From Vibrio sp. 16 (GTDB lineage Bacteria; Pseudomonadota; Gammaproteobacteria; Enterobacterales; Vibrionaceae), in the NCBI RefSeq assembly GCF_963681195.1, contig NZ_OY808997.1:1550001-1614000 (forward strand): a DNA stretch of 64,000 nucleotides. The letters run 5' to 3'. The notes below the pieces were generated by a model. It did no database searches, was not told the origin of the DNA, and saw only the letters and a program-made list of their open reading frames with translations. Position numbers and translations under genes: made by a program. Positions 18,024 to 27,376 of the stretch are shown in pieces. How positions within the stretch are numbered: the first letter of the stretch is position 1; every line of letters starts with the position of its first letter.

Positions 18024-20723
18024 TTATGCGTCAGCTTTTGCTTTCTTAGCTTTAGGCGCTTTCGCTGCTTCTTGGTCTGCTTTCTTTTTGATTACCGTAG
18101 TACCTTCGAAAGTTTCACCTTCAACGAATGCTTTACCGTAGTAAGAAGCTAGTAGAACTTCTTTCAGCTCAGTGATTAGAGGGTAACGTGGGTTAGCACC
18201 TGTACACTGGTCATCGAACGCTTCAACAGCTAGTTCGTCTAGTTTCGCTACGAAGTCAGCTTCAGACACGCCAGCCGCTTGGATAGACATCGGGATGTCT
18301 AGGTTAGCTTTTAGCTCGTCTAGCCATGCTAGTAGACGTTCAATCTTCTGAGCAGTGCGGTCACCTTCTTGGCTTAGGCCTAGGTGGTCAGCAACTTCAG
18401 CGTAACGACGACGTGCTTGTGGACGGTCGTATTGAGAGAATGCAGTCTGCTTAGTTGGGTTGTCGTTCGCGTTGTAACGAACAACGTTAGAGATTAGTAG
18501 TGCGTTCGCCAGACCGTGTGGTAGGTGGAACTCAGCACCAATCTTGTGCGCCATAGAGTGACAAACACCTAGGAATGCGTTCGCAAACGCGATACCAGCG
18601 ATAGTTGCCGCGTTGTGTACTTTCTCACGAGCGATTGGGTCACCAGCACCGTTCGCGTAGCTTGAAGGTAGGTACTCTTTTAGCATCTTAAGTGCTTGTA
18701 GAGCTTGACCATCAGAGTATTCGTTAGCAAGAACAGATACGTAAGCTTCTAGAGCGTGAGTTACTGCATCGTAACCACCAAATGCTGTTAGAGACTTAGG
18801 CATGTTCATTACTAGGTTAGCATCAACGATAGCCATGTTTGGCGTGATTTCGTAGTCAGCTAGTGGGTACTTAGCACCTGTCTCGTCGTCAGTAACAACC
18901 GCGAATGGAGTAACTTCTGAACCCGTACCTGAAGTTGTAGTGATACATACAAGCTCAGCTTTCTTACCCATTTTAGGGAACTTGTAGATACGTTTACGGA
19001 TGTCCATAAAGCGCATTGCTAGTTCTTCAAATGCTGTTTCTGGGTGCTCGTACATTACCCACATAATTTTCGCTGCATCCATCGGAGAACCACCACCTAG
19101 AGCGATGATTACGTCTGGTTGGAAGCTTTGCATTGCTTCTGCACCTTTCTTAACAACAGATAGCGTTGGATCCGCTTCTACGTCGAAGAAAGTTTGAACT
19201 TCGATGCCTTGAGCTTTGAGAAGCTGTACTACATCGTCAGCGTAACCGTTGTTGAATAGGAAACGGTCAGTTACTAGGAACGCGCGTTTCTTACCTTCTA
19301 GGTCGCTCATTGCGATTGGAAGGCTACCACGACGGAAGTAGATAGACTTAGGTAGTTTGTGCCACAACATGTTTTCAGCTCGCTTCGCTACAGTTTTCTT
19401 GTTGATTAGGTGCTTAGGACCTACGTTCTCAGAGATAGAGTTACCACCCCATGAACCACAACCTAGAGTTAGAGAAGGTGCAACGTTGAAGTTGTACAGG
19501 TCACCGATACCACCGTGAGTCGTCGGGATGTTGATTAGGATACGAGCAGTCTTCATCTTGTCACCGAAGTAACGGATGCGGTCTGCGTTAACGTCTTGGT
19601 TAGTGTATAGACCAGACGTGTGACCGATACCACCGATCTCAACCATAGTTACGGCTTGAGCAACTGCGTCTTCGAAGTTGTCAGCACGGAAAAGACCTAG
19701 TGTTGGAGATAGTTTCTCGTGAGCGAATGCGTCGTCGTAAGAAACTTTACCAAGACCTTCACCTACAAGTACTTTTGTATCAGCAGGAACTTTAACGCCC
19801 GCTAGTTCAGCGATTGCTGGCGCTGGTTGACCAACGATTTTTGCGTTTAGCGCACCGTCGATTAGAAGCACTTTACGTACTTTGTCTGCGTCTGCTTTAG
19901 AAAGAACAACGGCTTTGTGAGAAGCGAAACGCTCTTTTACTTCGTCGTAAACTTCGTCAACTACGATTGCAGCCTGCTCAGAAGCACATACTACGCCGTT
20001 ATCAAAAGTCTTAGACATTAGGATAGAAGCAACAGCACGTTTAACGTCAGCTGTTTCGTCGATAACAACAGGAACGTTACCTGCACCTACACCGATTGCT
20101 GGCTTACCAGAAGAGTAAGCGGCTTTAACCATGCCTGGACCACCAGTTGCAAGGATAAGAGCGATGTCGTCGTGCTTCATTAGAGCGTTAGAAAGCTCTA
20201 CAGATGGCTGATCAATCCAACCGATGATGTCTTTTGGAGCACCTGCTGCTACTGCTGCGTCTAGAACAAGTTTCGCTGCATCATTAGTCGAGTTTTTCGC
20301 ACGTGGGTGTGGCGAGAAGATGATACCGTTACGAGTCTTCAGAGAGATTAGAGATTTGAAGATTGCAGTAGAAGTTGGGTTAGTTGTTGGTACGATACCA
20401 CAGATGATACCTACAGGTTCTGCGATAGTCATTGTACCTAGGTTGTCATCCTCTTCTAGGATGCCACAAGTCTGTTCGTCTTTGTATTTGTTGTAGATAA
20501 ACTCAGAAGCGAAGTGGTTCTTGATTACTTTATCTTCAACAATACCCATACCAGATTCTTCAACCGCTTGTTGAGCTAGCGGGATACGAGCTTGGTTAGC
20601 TGCAAGAGACGCAGCGCGGAAGATCTTGTCTACTTGCTCTTGAGAGTAAGTAGCGAACTCTTCTTGCGCTTTCTTAACGCGAGCAATCATTGCATCTAGT
20701 TCAGCCAGATTAGTTACAGGCAT
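18024..20723 (-). CDS. adhE: Bifunctional acetaldehyde-CoA/alcohol dehydrogenase AdhE
   Basis: Fermentative enzyme of 899 residues that reduces acetyl-CoA to acetaldehyde and ethanol and regenerates NAD. The N-terminal aldehyde dehydrogenase half has GVGAGNVPVVID and the catalytic Cys in NGVVCASEQA. The C-terminal iron-dependent alcohol dehydrogenase half has GGGSPMDAAK, TTSGTGSEVTPFAVV and the metal-binding His residues of HSMAHKIGAEFHLPHG. ATG at 20723 follows AGGAGA; upstream in-frame extension is rejected. A Lys/Ala-rich tail ends the protein. The family assembles into spirosomes. The codon use is strongly biased, consistent with high expression. Confidence 0.99.
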   Translation of the reverse strand: MPVTNLAELDAMIARVKKAQEEFATYSQEQVDKIFRAASLAANQARIPLAQQAVEESGMGIVEDKVIKNHFASEFIYNKYKDEQTCGILEEDDNLGTMTIAEPVGIICGIVPTTNPTSTAIFKSLISLKTRNGIIFSPHPRAKNSTNDAAKLVLDAAVAAGAPKDIIGWIDQPSVELSNALMKHDDIALILATGGPGMVKAAYSSGKPAIGVGAGNVPVVIDETADVKRAVASILMSKTFDNGVVCASEQAAIVVDEVYDEVKERFASHKAVVLSKADADKVRKVLLIDGALNAKIVGQPAPAIAELAGVKVPADTKVLVGEGLGKVSYDDAFAHEKLSPTLGLFRADNFEDAVAQAVTMVEIGGIGHTSGLYTNQDVNADRIRYFGDKMKTARILINIPTTHGGIGDLYNFNVAPSLTLGCGSWGGNSISENVGPKHLINKKTVAKRAENMLWHKLPKSIYFRRGSLPIAMSDLEGKKRAFLVTDRFLFNNGYADDVVQLLKAQGIEVQTFFDVEADPTLSVVKKGAEAMQSFQPDVIIALGGGSPMDAAKIMWVMYEHPETAFEELAMRFMDIRKRIYKFPKMGKKAELVCITTTSGTGSEVTPFAVVTDDETGAKYPLADYEITPNMAIVDANLVMNMPKSLTAFGGYDAVTHALEAYVSVLANEYSDGQALQALKMLKEYLPSSYANGAGDPIAREKVHNAATIAGIAFANAFLGVCHSMAHKIGAEFHLPHGLANALLISNVVRYNANDNPTKQTAFSQYDRPQARRRYAEVADHLGLSQEGDRTAQKIERLLAWLDELKANLDIPMSIQAAGVSEADFVAKLDELAVEAFDDQCTGANPRYPLITELKEVLLASYYGKAFVEGETFEGTTVIKKKADQEAAKAPKAKKAKADA

Positions 20724-21353
20724 AGGGATTCTCCTAAAATTAACAAATATTAAAAACTTTTTAGTAAGAGTACTGTTCAACTGATTTTGTTATCTAAACA
20801 AGCAGGCTTCTTAGTAAATTGCTTTCAGGGCTGAGTATATTATTTCAGGTTATGAAAAAAATTGACCCAGATCAGTTCTGAAAAACTATTTACCTACTTA
20901 GTGGTATCTAAATCCCAAAAAACCACGTAAACACATGAAATATAAAGATTTAGATCACAAAAGATAATTGTTCAAAATATCAGCATTCAGTTGCATCAAA
21001 TGGAAAAACAACAATATCTTGTAAAAAAGTTTCATTTTTTGGCCACAAACTTTCATGTGGTCCACAAACCTTGTGCTACTGAGAGTATATCTAAAGCTGC
21101 ATTTCTCTCTACATACCGACTTATTTTTTATCGAAAATGTGCAGATGTTAACGTTTGTGTCAAACAACATGATGTCGACACAGATTCTACGTAACAAAGT
21201 ATGTCATTAGTATTTACGATTTATTCAATAATTAGATTTTCTCAGTAATGGAATGATTTACAGGTTAGTTTTTTTCATTCGTTGACGAACAGATTTTAGA
21301 CTATATTCCGCGTGTACTAATCTTGTTGTTAACTTTGCTGTGGACATCCTTTA
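20724..21353. promoter_or_regulatory. Long AT-rich regulatory region between adhE and ychE
   Basis: 630 bp without a credible gene; the short ORFs here lack RBS and overlap on both strands. It must hold the divergent adhE and ychE promoters. An FNR-like element TTGACCCAGATCAG (20862-20875, 8 of 10 conserved bases of TTGAT-N4-ATCAA) lies about 140 bp before adhE, and a dyad TGTGTC-15-GACACA at 21156-21182 lies on the ychE side. Anaerobic control of adhE is expected from the family; the sites are tentative. Confidence 0.4.
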
Positions 21354-21992
21354 ATGCAAACCTTCGAAATCGCTATTTTTCTGCAGTTTTTTCTCGGCTT
21401 AGTCGCTGCCGTGAACCCCGTCGGTATCATGCCGGTGTTCGTGTCACTGACTGGCCATATGACTCAAGAAGAAAAGCATAAAACGGCAGTGACGGCCAAT
21501 GTCGCGGTCGCCATCATACTTGTTGTTTCCTTGCTTGCTGGCCAAATGCTTTTGGATATGTTCAGTATCTCGCTCGATTCATTCCGCGTTGCGGGCGGTT
21601 TGCTGCTTTTGAGTATTGCGTTCTCAATGATGAGCGGTAAGTTGGGTGAGGATAAGCAAAACAAACAAGAGAAATCAGAGTACGTTAGTCGAGAGCAGAT
21701 TGGCGTAGTGCCCCTCGCGATGCCGTTGATGGCAGGTCCAGGTGCGATTAGCTCAACCATTGTTTATGGTTCTCGCTACCCGAGCATGTTTGATACCGCT
21801 GGCATCATCGTTACTATCGTTTTATTTGCGCTCTCGACTTGGTTGTTGTTTCGTTCCGCTCCCTTGATCGTTCGATTCCTTGGCCAAACTGGGATCAACG
21901 TGATCACTCGTATAATGGGGTTGATTCTGGGCGCACTGGGCATTGAGTTCATCGCAAATGGTCTGCGCAACCTATTCCCTGGGTTGGCGTAA
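21354..21992 (+). CDS. ychE: MarC-family membrane protein, YchE type
   Basis: Inner-membrane protein of 212 residues with six hydrophobic segments. It has the MarC signatures FFLGLVAAVNPVGIMPVF near the N-terminus and PLAMPLMAGPGAISSTIV in the middle. The position divergent from adhE is the same as E. coli ychE, which supports the name. MarC proteins are not drug transporters as once thought; the role is unknown. The RBS is weak. Confidence 0.92.
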   Translation: MQTFEIAIFLQFFLGLVAAVNPVGIMPVFVSLTGHMTQEEKHKTAVTANVAVAIILVVSLLAGQMLLDMFSISLDSFRVAGGLLLLSIAFSMMSGKLGEDKQNKQEKSEYVSREQIGVVPLAMPLMAGPGAISSTIVYGSRYPSMFDTAGIIVTIVLFALSTWLLFRSAPLIVRFLGQTGINVITRIMGLILGALGIEFIANGLRNLFPGLA

Positions 21993-22060
21993 GCGCTAAA
22001 ATTAGCCTGACTTAAATAAACTCGGTATGATGGAGAGATGGAATTTTTGGTCGCTCTATC

Positions 22061-22900
22061 ATGCCGCGTAACTCACTCAGACATCACCTATACATCATTA
22101 TTTTTGGTTCGCACACAAAAGCAGGTCGCGCGTTTGACTTAGCTTTAATCGTCGCGATTGTCTCTTCACTGATCGTATTGTTACTGGAATCGATCCCTTC
22201 GATTCGCTCGGTATGGGGCGCACAGCTCAAGTATCTTGAGTACACGTTTACCGCACTATTCACGATTGAGTATATTCTAAGGCTCTACTGCTCGCCCAAG
22301 CCCAGCGCTTACGCCAAGAGCTTTTATGGCGTTGTTGACCTATTGGCGATATTGCCCACCTATTTGGCATTTTTCTTCCCTTCGGCAGCTTTCATGGGCG
22401 TGATTCGTGCGCTGAGAATCATGCGGATTTTCCGTGTACTCAAACTCGTTCGCTATCTGCAAGACTCCAATCTCTTGCTTCGCTCGCTACTTATGGCTAG
22501 ACGTAAGATCTTTATCTTCTTTAGTACCGTTGCAATTCTCGTGACTATTTTTGGCGCACTGATTTACGTCATTGAAGGACCTAAAAATGGTTTTACGAGT
22601 ATTCCTCAAAGCATCTATTGGGCGATTGTGACGATCACTACCGTTGGCTACGGAGATTTAATTCCGCAAACCGCGCTCGGCAAGGCGATCGCTTCTGTAA
22701 CAATGCTACTTGGCTACTCAATACTTGCTGTCCCGACAGGCATTATTACTGCGGAATTAAATCAAGAGATGAACTCGCACAAGTCGTTAGTTAAATGTCC
22801 AAACTGTTCCCAAAGCGGCCATGAAGCAGACGCGTTGTATTGTAAGCACTGTGGCAGCGAGCTCGCCGATCCTGACAAGCGGGTTGTAGCTGAAGAATAG
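22061..22900 (+). CDS. Voltage-gated potassium channel protein with C-terminal zinc ribbon
   Basis: Ion channel subunit of 279 residues with six membrane segments. S4 is Arg-rich (VIRALRIMRIFRVLKLVRYL), the pore helix is followed by the selectivity filter TTVGYGDL, and S6 follows. After S6 comes a short cytoplasmic tail with two Cys pairs (CPNC and CKHC, 14 residues apart), a zinc-ribbon pattern. This fits the 6TM Kch/KvAP-like family; tetramer expected. The zinc-ribbon tail is less usual than RCK domains and may be a regulatory or assembly element. Single gene, closed by its own terminator. Confidence 0.93.
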   Translation: MPRNSLRHHLYIIIFGSHTKAGRAFDLALIVAIVSSLIVLLLESIPSIRSVWGAQLKYLEYTFTALFTIEYILRLYCSPKPSAYAKSFYGVVDLLAILPTYLAFFFPSAAFMGVIRALRIMRIFRVLKLVRYLQDSNLLLRSLLMARRKIFIFFSTVAILVTIFGALIYVIEGPKNGFTSIPQSIYWAIVTITTVGYGDLIPQTALGKAIASVTMLLGYSILAVPTGIITAELNQEMNSHKSLVKCPNCSQSGHEADALYCKHCGSELADPDKRVVAEE

Positions 22901-22910
22901 CGAGAAACGA

Positions 22911-22940
22911 AAAAGGGTTGGCTTCTACGCCAACCCTTTT
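22911..22940 (+). terminator. Terminator of the potassium channel gene
   Basis: 12-bp stem AAAAGGGTTGGC/GCCAACCCTTTT with a six-base loop. It may also act on the converging asd transcript. Confidence 0.85.
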
Positions 22941-23011
22941 CAGTTATTCATCTAGGTACTTATCATGTCCACACCTAAAACTGCTTTCGAAGAACTGCTG
23001 CCCAGCTTTCG

Positions 23012-24127
23012 TTACGCTTTTTCAGCCAGAATGATACGAAGTGTACGACGAAGTGGCTCTGCTGCACCCCATAGCAATTGGTCACCTACGGTGAATGCGT
23101 TTAGGAAGTCATCACCCATCGCCATCTTACGTAGACGACCGACTGGGATAGAGAGTGTACCCGTCACCTTCGCTGGTGTTAGCTCTTGCGCGGTAATATC
23201 ACGATCGTTTGGAATCACTTTAACCCAATCATTGTGCGTGGCGATCATCTCTTCGATCTCGTCCATTGGCACATTTTGCTTCAGCTTAATTGTCAGTGCT
23301 TGAGAGTGACAACGCATTGCACCGATGCGGACACAGGTACCGTCGATAGGCACTGGCGCATCTTGGAATCCTAAGATCTTGTTCGCTTCAACGCCCGCTT
23401 TCCACTCTTCTTTACTTTGGCCATTGTCACGCTTCACATCGATCCAAGGGATCAAAGAACCGGCTAACGGCACGCCAAATTTGTCCGTAGGGAATGAAGA
23501 GCTGCGCATGGTGTCAGCGACTTTCTTGTCGATATCAAGAATAGAACTCGACGGATTTGCCAATTCAGAACTCACTGAATCGTTGATCACACCCATTTGA
23601 GAAATCAGTTCACGCATGTTTTGCGCACCTGCGCCAGAGGCGGCTTGATACGTCATTGCGCTAGTCCACTCAACGAGGCCCTTCTCGAACAAACCACCAA
23701 GACCCATTAGCATCAAGCTCACCGTACAGTTACCGCCGACAAACGTATTGGTGCCACCATGAATGCCTTGCTGAATCTGCGCCAAGTTAACTGGGTCTAG
23801 AGTGATAATAGAGTCTTGCGCCATACGCAAAGTCGAAGCCGCATCAATCCAGTAGCCTTTCCAACCTGCTTGACGAAGTGCTGGGTAGACTTTCTCGGTG
23901 TAGCTACCACCTTGACACGTGATCACTGCATCTAACTGCTTTAGGCTTTCAATATCGAATGCGTCTTGAAGAAGCCCCGCGTCTTTACCTAAGTTGGGAG
24001 CAGGGATACCTACTTGAGAGGTGCTATAAAATACCGGTTCGATAAGGTCAAAATCTTTCTCTTCAACCATGCGTTGCATCAGTACCGAACCAACCATGCC
24101 ACGCCAACCAACTAAACCTACTCTCAT
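23012..24127 (-). CDS. asd: Aspartate-semialdehyde dehydrogenase
   Basis: NADPH enzyme that reduces aspartyl phosphate to the semialdehyde, the branch point to lysine/diaminopimelate, threonine and methionine. 371 residues, gram-negative type. The start [20 protein letters not shown] carries the nucleotide-binding loop; the catalytic Cys is in [17 protein letters not shown], and the His/Arg substrate residues lie in [21 protein letters not shown] at 24127 with GGAGAG is chosen over an in-frame TTG two codons upstream. It is monocistronic and divergent from the NhaC-type gene. Confidence 0.98.
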   Translation of the reverse strand: MRVGLVGWRGMVGSVLMQRMVEEKDFDLIEPVFYSTSQVGIPAPNLGKDAGLLQDAFDIESLKQLDAVITCQGGSYTEKVYPALRQAGWKGYWIDAASTLRMAQDSIITLDPVNLAQIQQGIHGGTNTFVGGNCTVSLMLMGLGGLFEKGLVEWTSAMTYQAASGAGAQNMRELISQMGVINDSVSSELANPSSSILDIDKKVADTMRSSSFPTDKFGVPLAGSLIPWIDVKRDNGQSKEEWKAGVEANKILGFQDAPVPIDGTCVRIGAMRCHSQALTIKLKQNVPMDEIEEMIATHNDWVKVIPNDRDITAQELTPAKVTGTLSIPVGRLRKMAMGDDFLNAFTVGDQLLWGAAEPLRRTLRIILAEKA

Positions 24128-24240
24128 TCTCAACTCTCCGTGTAATCAATTTAAAAAGGGAATACACCAATATTCAATTTTCGCAGCAAAATCTCAAGTG
24201 AAAATTGCATCAAATCTGTAACTTTTAGCTCTTGTTGACT

Positions 24241-24420
24241 CAACCTAAGCTAAACCACCTATTTTGCTGACTTTGTATCCACTTGTTATTTTCCCAACCA
24301 AAATACTCATCAATCACCACAAAAACAAAAACCACGTGCTACACAAAATTTACAAACACAAACATTGCAAACCATTAAAATTAACGTTTAACCATATTAT
24401 TAACCACAAAAAACACACTA
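24241..24420 (+). other. C-rich, G-poor leader region upstream of the NhaC-type gene
   Basis: This 180-bp stretch holds about 48 C but only about 9 G on the plus strand, unlike the flanks. Read as RNA in front of the transporter it would be unstructured and C>G, the pattern of Rho-loading sites. An apparent 68-codon frame here has a TTG start, no RBS and a His/Lys/Asn-rich product that merely reflects the A/C composition, so it is not called as a gene. A CAAATAG/CTATTTG dyad (24518-24542) follows nearer the start. Confidence 0.45.
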
Positions 24421-24574
24421 AGCAGACCAGAATCACAATAGATGCACATTATATCGAAATATTATTCTGACTAATGTAAAGTGCACCCACACCTAAAAGG
24501 CGTTCACACTCACATAGCAAATAGTAAATAAGTTGCTATTTGTACTGACTCATAACACTTATAAGAGGCTCTGT

Positions 24575-26005
24575 ATGACGCAACTTACCCCCCGTCTGCC
24601 AAGCTTGATGCAGGTTATTGTCTCCCTCGGACTGTTTCTATTGATGGCGTTTTCATTTACTGCCCAATTAGATCTACCCATTCAACTTGCACTCTATATT
24701 GGCTGGTTCATCATCATGGTGCTGGGTATTCGTTTAGGCCACCAATATAAAGAGCTTGAAAAAGCGGCCCTAAACGGTATTTCTAACGGACTTGGCGCGG
24801 TACTTATTCTTCTTGCAGTTGGTGCATTAGTGGGTACTTGGATTTCCGGCGGCATTGTTCCAACCATCATTTACTATGGTCTAAAAGCAATTCATCCTTC
24901 TATTTTCCTTCTTGCGACTATGATCATTTGTTCATTGACGGCCCTCGCCACTGGTACTTCTTGGGGTGCAGCGGGCACCGCCGGCATTGCGATGATGGGT
25001 ATTGGCCAAGGGCTTGGCGTGCCAGCACCCATCACAGCAGGTGCGGTACTATCAGGATGCTACTTCGGTGATAAAATGTCGCCATTGTCAGACTCGGTGA
25101 TTCTTGCGTCTTCAATGTCGAATGTTGAGGTAATGGAGCACATCAAAGGAATGCTGCCTGTTGCGCTTATCAGCTACATCATCACAGGTATCATGTTTAC
25201 CGCATTTGGCTTCCATTACGCGGGTAACGTCGACATGTCTCAAGTTCAGTCTGTTATCCAAGCGATGGAACAACAGTTCTACATCACACCTTACTCGTTT
25301 GTACCGGTCATTATCGTACTTGGATTACTTGCGATGCGTATGCCATCTTTCCCTGTAATTAGCTTCGGTTCTCTACTCGGCATTATCTGGGCAGTAATGA
25401 TTCAAGACGTAGACTTCTTACAAGCGTTCAACACTGCTTGGGCGCCATTTGAAATCGAATCTGGTGTCACTTTCATTGACTCGATCTTAAATCGTGGTGG
25501 TATGTCGTCCATGCTTGGGTCTGTTGCTGTGATCGTCTTCGGTTTAGGTTTCGGTGGACTACTGGATAAAGTCGGTGTGCTAGAAACGATAGCGAAACTC
25601 TTTGAGCGCCGTGTTCAAAGTGCTGGCTCTCTCGCAACCAGCACCATTGGTACCGCGTTTATGGGTAACGTCTTTGGTTCAGCAATGTATGTATCATTGA
25701 TTCTGACACCAAAAATCTGTGCGAAAAACTACGACCGCTTAGGCTACAAGCGTAAAAACCTGTCTCGTAACGCGGAATTTGGTGGGACATTGACGTCGGG
25801 TATGGTGCCTTGGAGTGACAACGGCATTTACATGGCAAGTATCTTGGGCGTTGCTACGCTCTCATACGCACCTTTTATGTGGCTGAGTTTCGTTTGTATC
25901 ATCGTCACCATCATAACCTCTTACATGGGATGGTTTGTTGATAAGTGCGAGCCAACCGCGCCCGCAACTGAAGAAGAAGCCCAATACCAAAATCAAACGG
26001 CTTAA
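24575..26005 (+). CDS. NhaC-family Na+/H+ antiporter (or related amino-acid carrier)
   Basis: Inner-membrane transporter of 476 residues and about eleven hydrophobic segments. Family landmarks are the GTSWGAAGTAGIAMMGIGQG loop, the SGCYFGDKMSPLSDSVILAS motif, and the second-repeat counterpart near SAMYVSLILTPKIC and SGMVPWSDNGIYMA. ATG at 24575 follows AAGAGG; an upstream TTG is rejected. NhaC members exchange Na+ for H+; some relatives (LysW type) are predicted lysine carriers. The asd gene next door makes that alternative worth noting, but there is no lysine riboswitch. It ends at a 12-bp hairpin. Confidence 0.92.
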   Translation: MTQLTPRLPSLMQVIVSLGLFLLMAFSFTAQLDLPIQLALYIGWFIIMVLGIRLGHQYKELEKAALNGISNGLGAVLILLAVGALVGTWISGGIVPTIIYYGLKAIHPSIFLLATMIICSLTALATGTSWGAAGTAGIAMMGIGQGLGVPAPITAGAVLSGCYFGDKMSPLSDSVILASSMSNVEVMEHIKGMLPVALISYIITGIMFTAFGFHYAGNVDMSQVQSVIQAMEQQFYITPYSFVPVIIVLGLLAMRMPSFPVISFGSLLGIIWAVMIQDVDFLQAFNTAWAPFEIESGVTFIDSILNRGGMSSMLGSVAVIVFGLGFGGLLDKVGVLETIAKLFERRVQSAGSLATSTIGTAFMGNVFGSAMYVSLILTPKICAKNYDRLGYKRKNLSRNAEFGGTLTSGMVPWSDNGIYMASILGVATLSYAPFMWLSFVCIIVTIITSYMGWFVDKCEPTAPATEEEAQYQNQTA

Positions 26006-26023
26006 TTTCACTACCTACAAACA

Positions 26024-26052
26024 AAGAAGAGCGCCACAAAGGCGCTCTTCTT
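26024..26052. terminator. Bidirectional terminator of nhaC-type and HPt genes
   Basis: 12-bp stem AAGAAGAGCGCC/GGCGCTCTTCTT with loop ACAAA, between convergent stops at 26005 and 26068. Confidence 0.82.
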
Positions 26053-26067
26053 ATTGGAAGCAAACAA

Positions 26068-27270
26068 CTAGCTTTGGTTTTCTTTTAAGAATGCTTTCGC
26101 TTCCTGAATCGCGATGGTCAAACACTCATTTAACTCATCCAACAAACCAGAAATCTGTGAAACGTCTTGTTGGATTGCAGCCTCGACTTTAGCCGCGGCT
26201 TCTCTAAGTTTATGCGCCCCTAAGTTCCCACCGACCCCTTTCAAACTGTGCGCTTTTCTTTGCGCATCTTCAGGGGAATCGGTAAGCAAACGGGTGATTT
26301 CATTCACATCATCCGCATGATCGGCGACAAACACTTCTAATAACATACACACCGATTCAACATCACCATTTAAGGAACTGAGCATGACATCGAAGTTTAT
26401 TTGCGGCTCTGCCTCAACCACTTTGGGCGAGTTGGTTACTGAGACAACGGGTTTGGCAACCGGAGGTTCACTCTCTTCAATCTCGATGTTTGACATGGAA
26501 TTAGGGCTGCTCTGAGCTAAAAAGAGTAAGACTAAGAAACCCGTCATGGTAAGTAGCGTTAACCCTACCGCAGCAATAAGGTGGTGACGCAATAGCGTAC
26601 GGTAGTCAATCTCAAGCGCCGAGATGTGATTAGACACATCATGAGAAATCAGCTTGTCAACCAAATAGGAGCCTTGAGCGTAGCTACTGAGTACTTGCGA
26701 AACATCAACCAATACCTTCTGTAGTTGCTGACGCTGCGGAGGCTCAAGCGTCGTGGACTCTTGATATATCTTATCCACATGGCGGAATATTTCAGCATTG
26801 GCTTTTTCTGAGAGGTACATAGCTTCAAACACATTGGCACTTAATTGGAAGTACTTGTTTGAGAGCGCCTCAGAATTGGTGTCTTGGGTTCGAGTTTGGC
26901 GAATGGTATTGGCTAGCTTTTGGACTGCTAACTCATTATCGAGATAAGCCTGCGCCTGCTCGATAAAACGATCGGTGGAGAATAGAAGTTGATTGAGATC
27001 GGGCATCAGCCAACTTTTTTGATAGAAGGCGTCAATCTGAAGCCGAAGGGCATAAATGAGCTGCAAATCCAACGCTTGGCGCTCGACCATTTTAGTTCGA
27101 TACGGCGCGGCGTAAATGAGCGAACTTCTCAGGCTATCAATGCCATAGCCGAGCTCTTCCACTTGCAGCCGACTTGACTCTACAGTGCGGTAGCTACTTC
27201 CTATCCCGACCAAAGCGAGGAGCCAAAGTAACGAAAGTACTAGGCCTAACTTCAACCACTTGCGTTCCAT
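26068..27270 (-). CDS. Membrane-anchored HPt-domain phosphorelay protein
   Basis: 400-residue protein with an unusual build: TM1 (about 7-25), a helical periplasmic domain of about 200 residues, TM2 (about 230-252), a Glu/Pro/Val-rich linker, and a C-terminal histidine phosphotransfer domain (about 292-395) with the phosphoacceptor His341 in AHSLKGVGGNLGA. There is no kinase, HAMP or receiver domain. It therefore cannot phosphorylate itself and should relay phosphate to or from a hybrid kinase or response regulator, perhaps gated by the periplasmic part. No such partner is encoded beside it. The function is inferred from the domain order only. Confidence 0.85.
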   Translation of the reverse strand: MERKWLKLGLVLSLLWLLALVGIGSSYRTVESSRLQVEELGYGIDSLRSSLIYAAPYRTKMVERQALDLQLIYALRLQIDAFYQKSWLMPDLNQLLFSTDRFIEQAQAYLDNELAVQKLANTIRQTRTQDTNSEALSNKYFQLSANVFEAMYLSEKANAEIFRHVDKIYQESTTLEPPQRQQLQKVLVDVSQVLSSYAQGSYLVDKLISHDVSNHISALEIDYRTLLRHHLIAAVGLTLLTMTGFLVLLFLAQSSPNSMSNIEIEESEPPVAKPVVSVTNSPKVVEAEPQINFDVMLSSLNGDVESVCMLLEVFVADHADDVNEITRLLTDSPEDAQRKAHSLKGVGGNLGAHKLREAAAKVEAAIQQDVSQISGLLDELNECLTIAIQEAKAFLKENQS

Positions 27271-27376
27271 GCAATACCTATTTCAACAAATTGCTATGAA
27301 TACAAGAATATACGTTATCGGGAGGAAAGGTAGGACTAAGCACTAATTAATTGCGCCTAGTCCTATATTCTGAGGC

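Noticed and set aside
20955-21197. Short opposing frames on both strands in the adhE-ychE region
   Set aside because: They overlap each other, lack RBS and have no protein-like composition.
24264-24470. 68-codon His/Lys-rich frame resembling an amino-acid leader peptide before the NhaC-type gene
   Set aside because: TTG start, no RBS, and the His/Lys/Asn/Thr content is what any A/C-rich, G-poor strand would encode.
24128-24574. Lysine riboswitch at asd or the NhaC-type gene
   Set aside because: The conserved lysine-box segments are missing on both strands.
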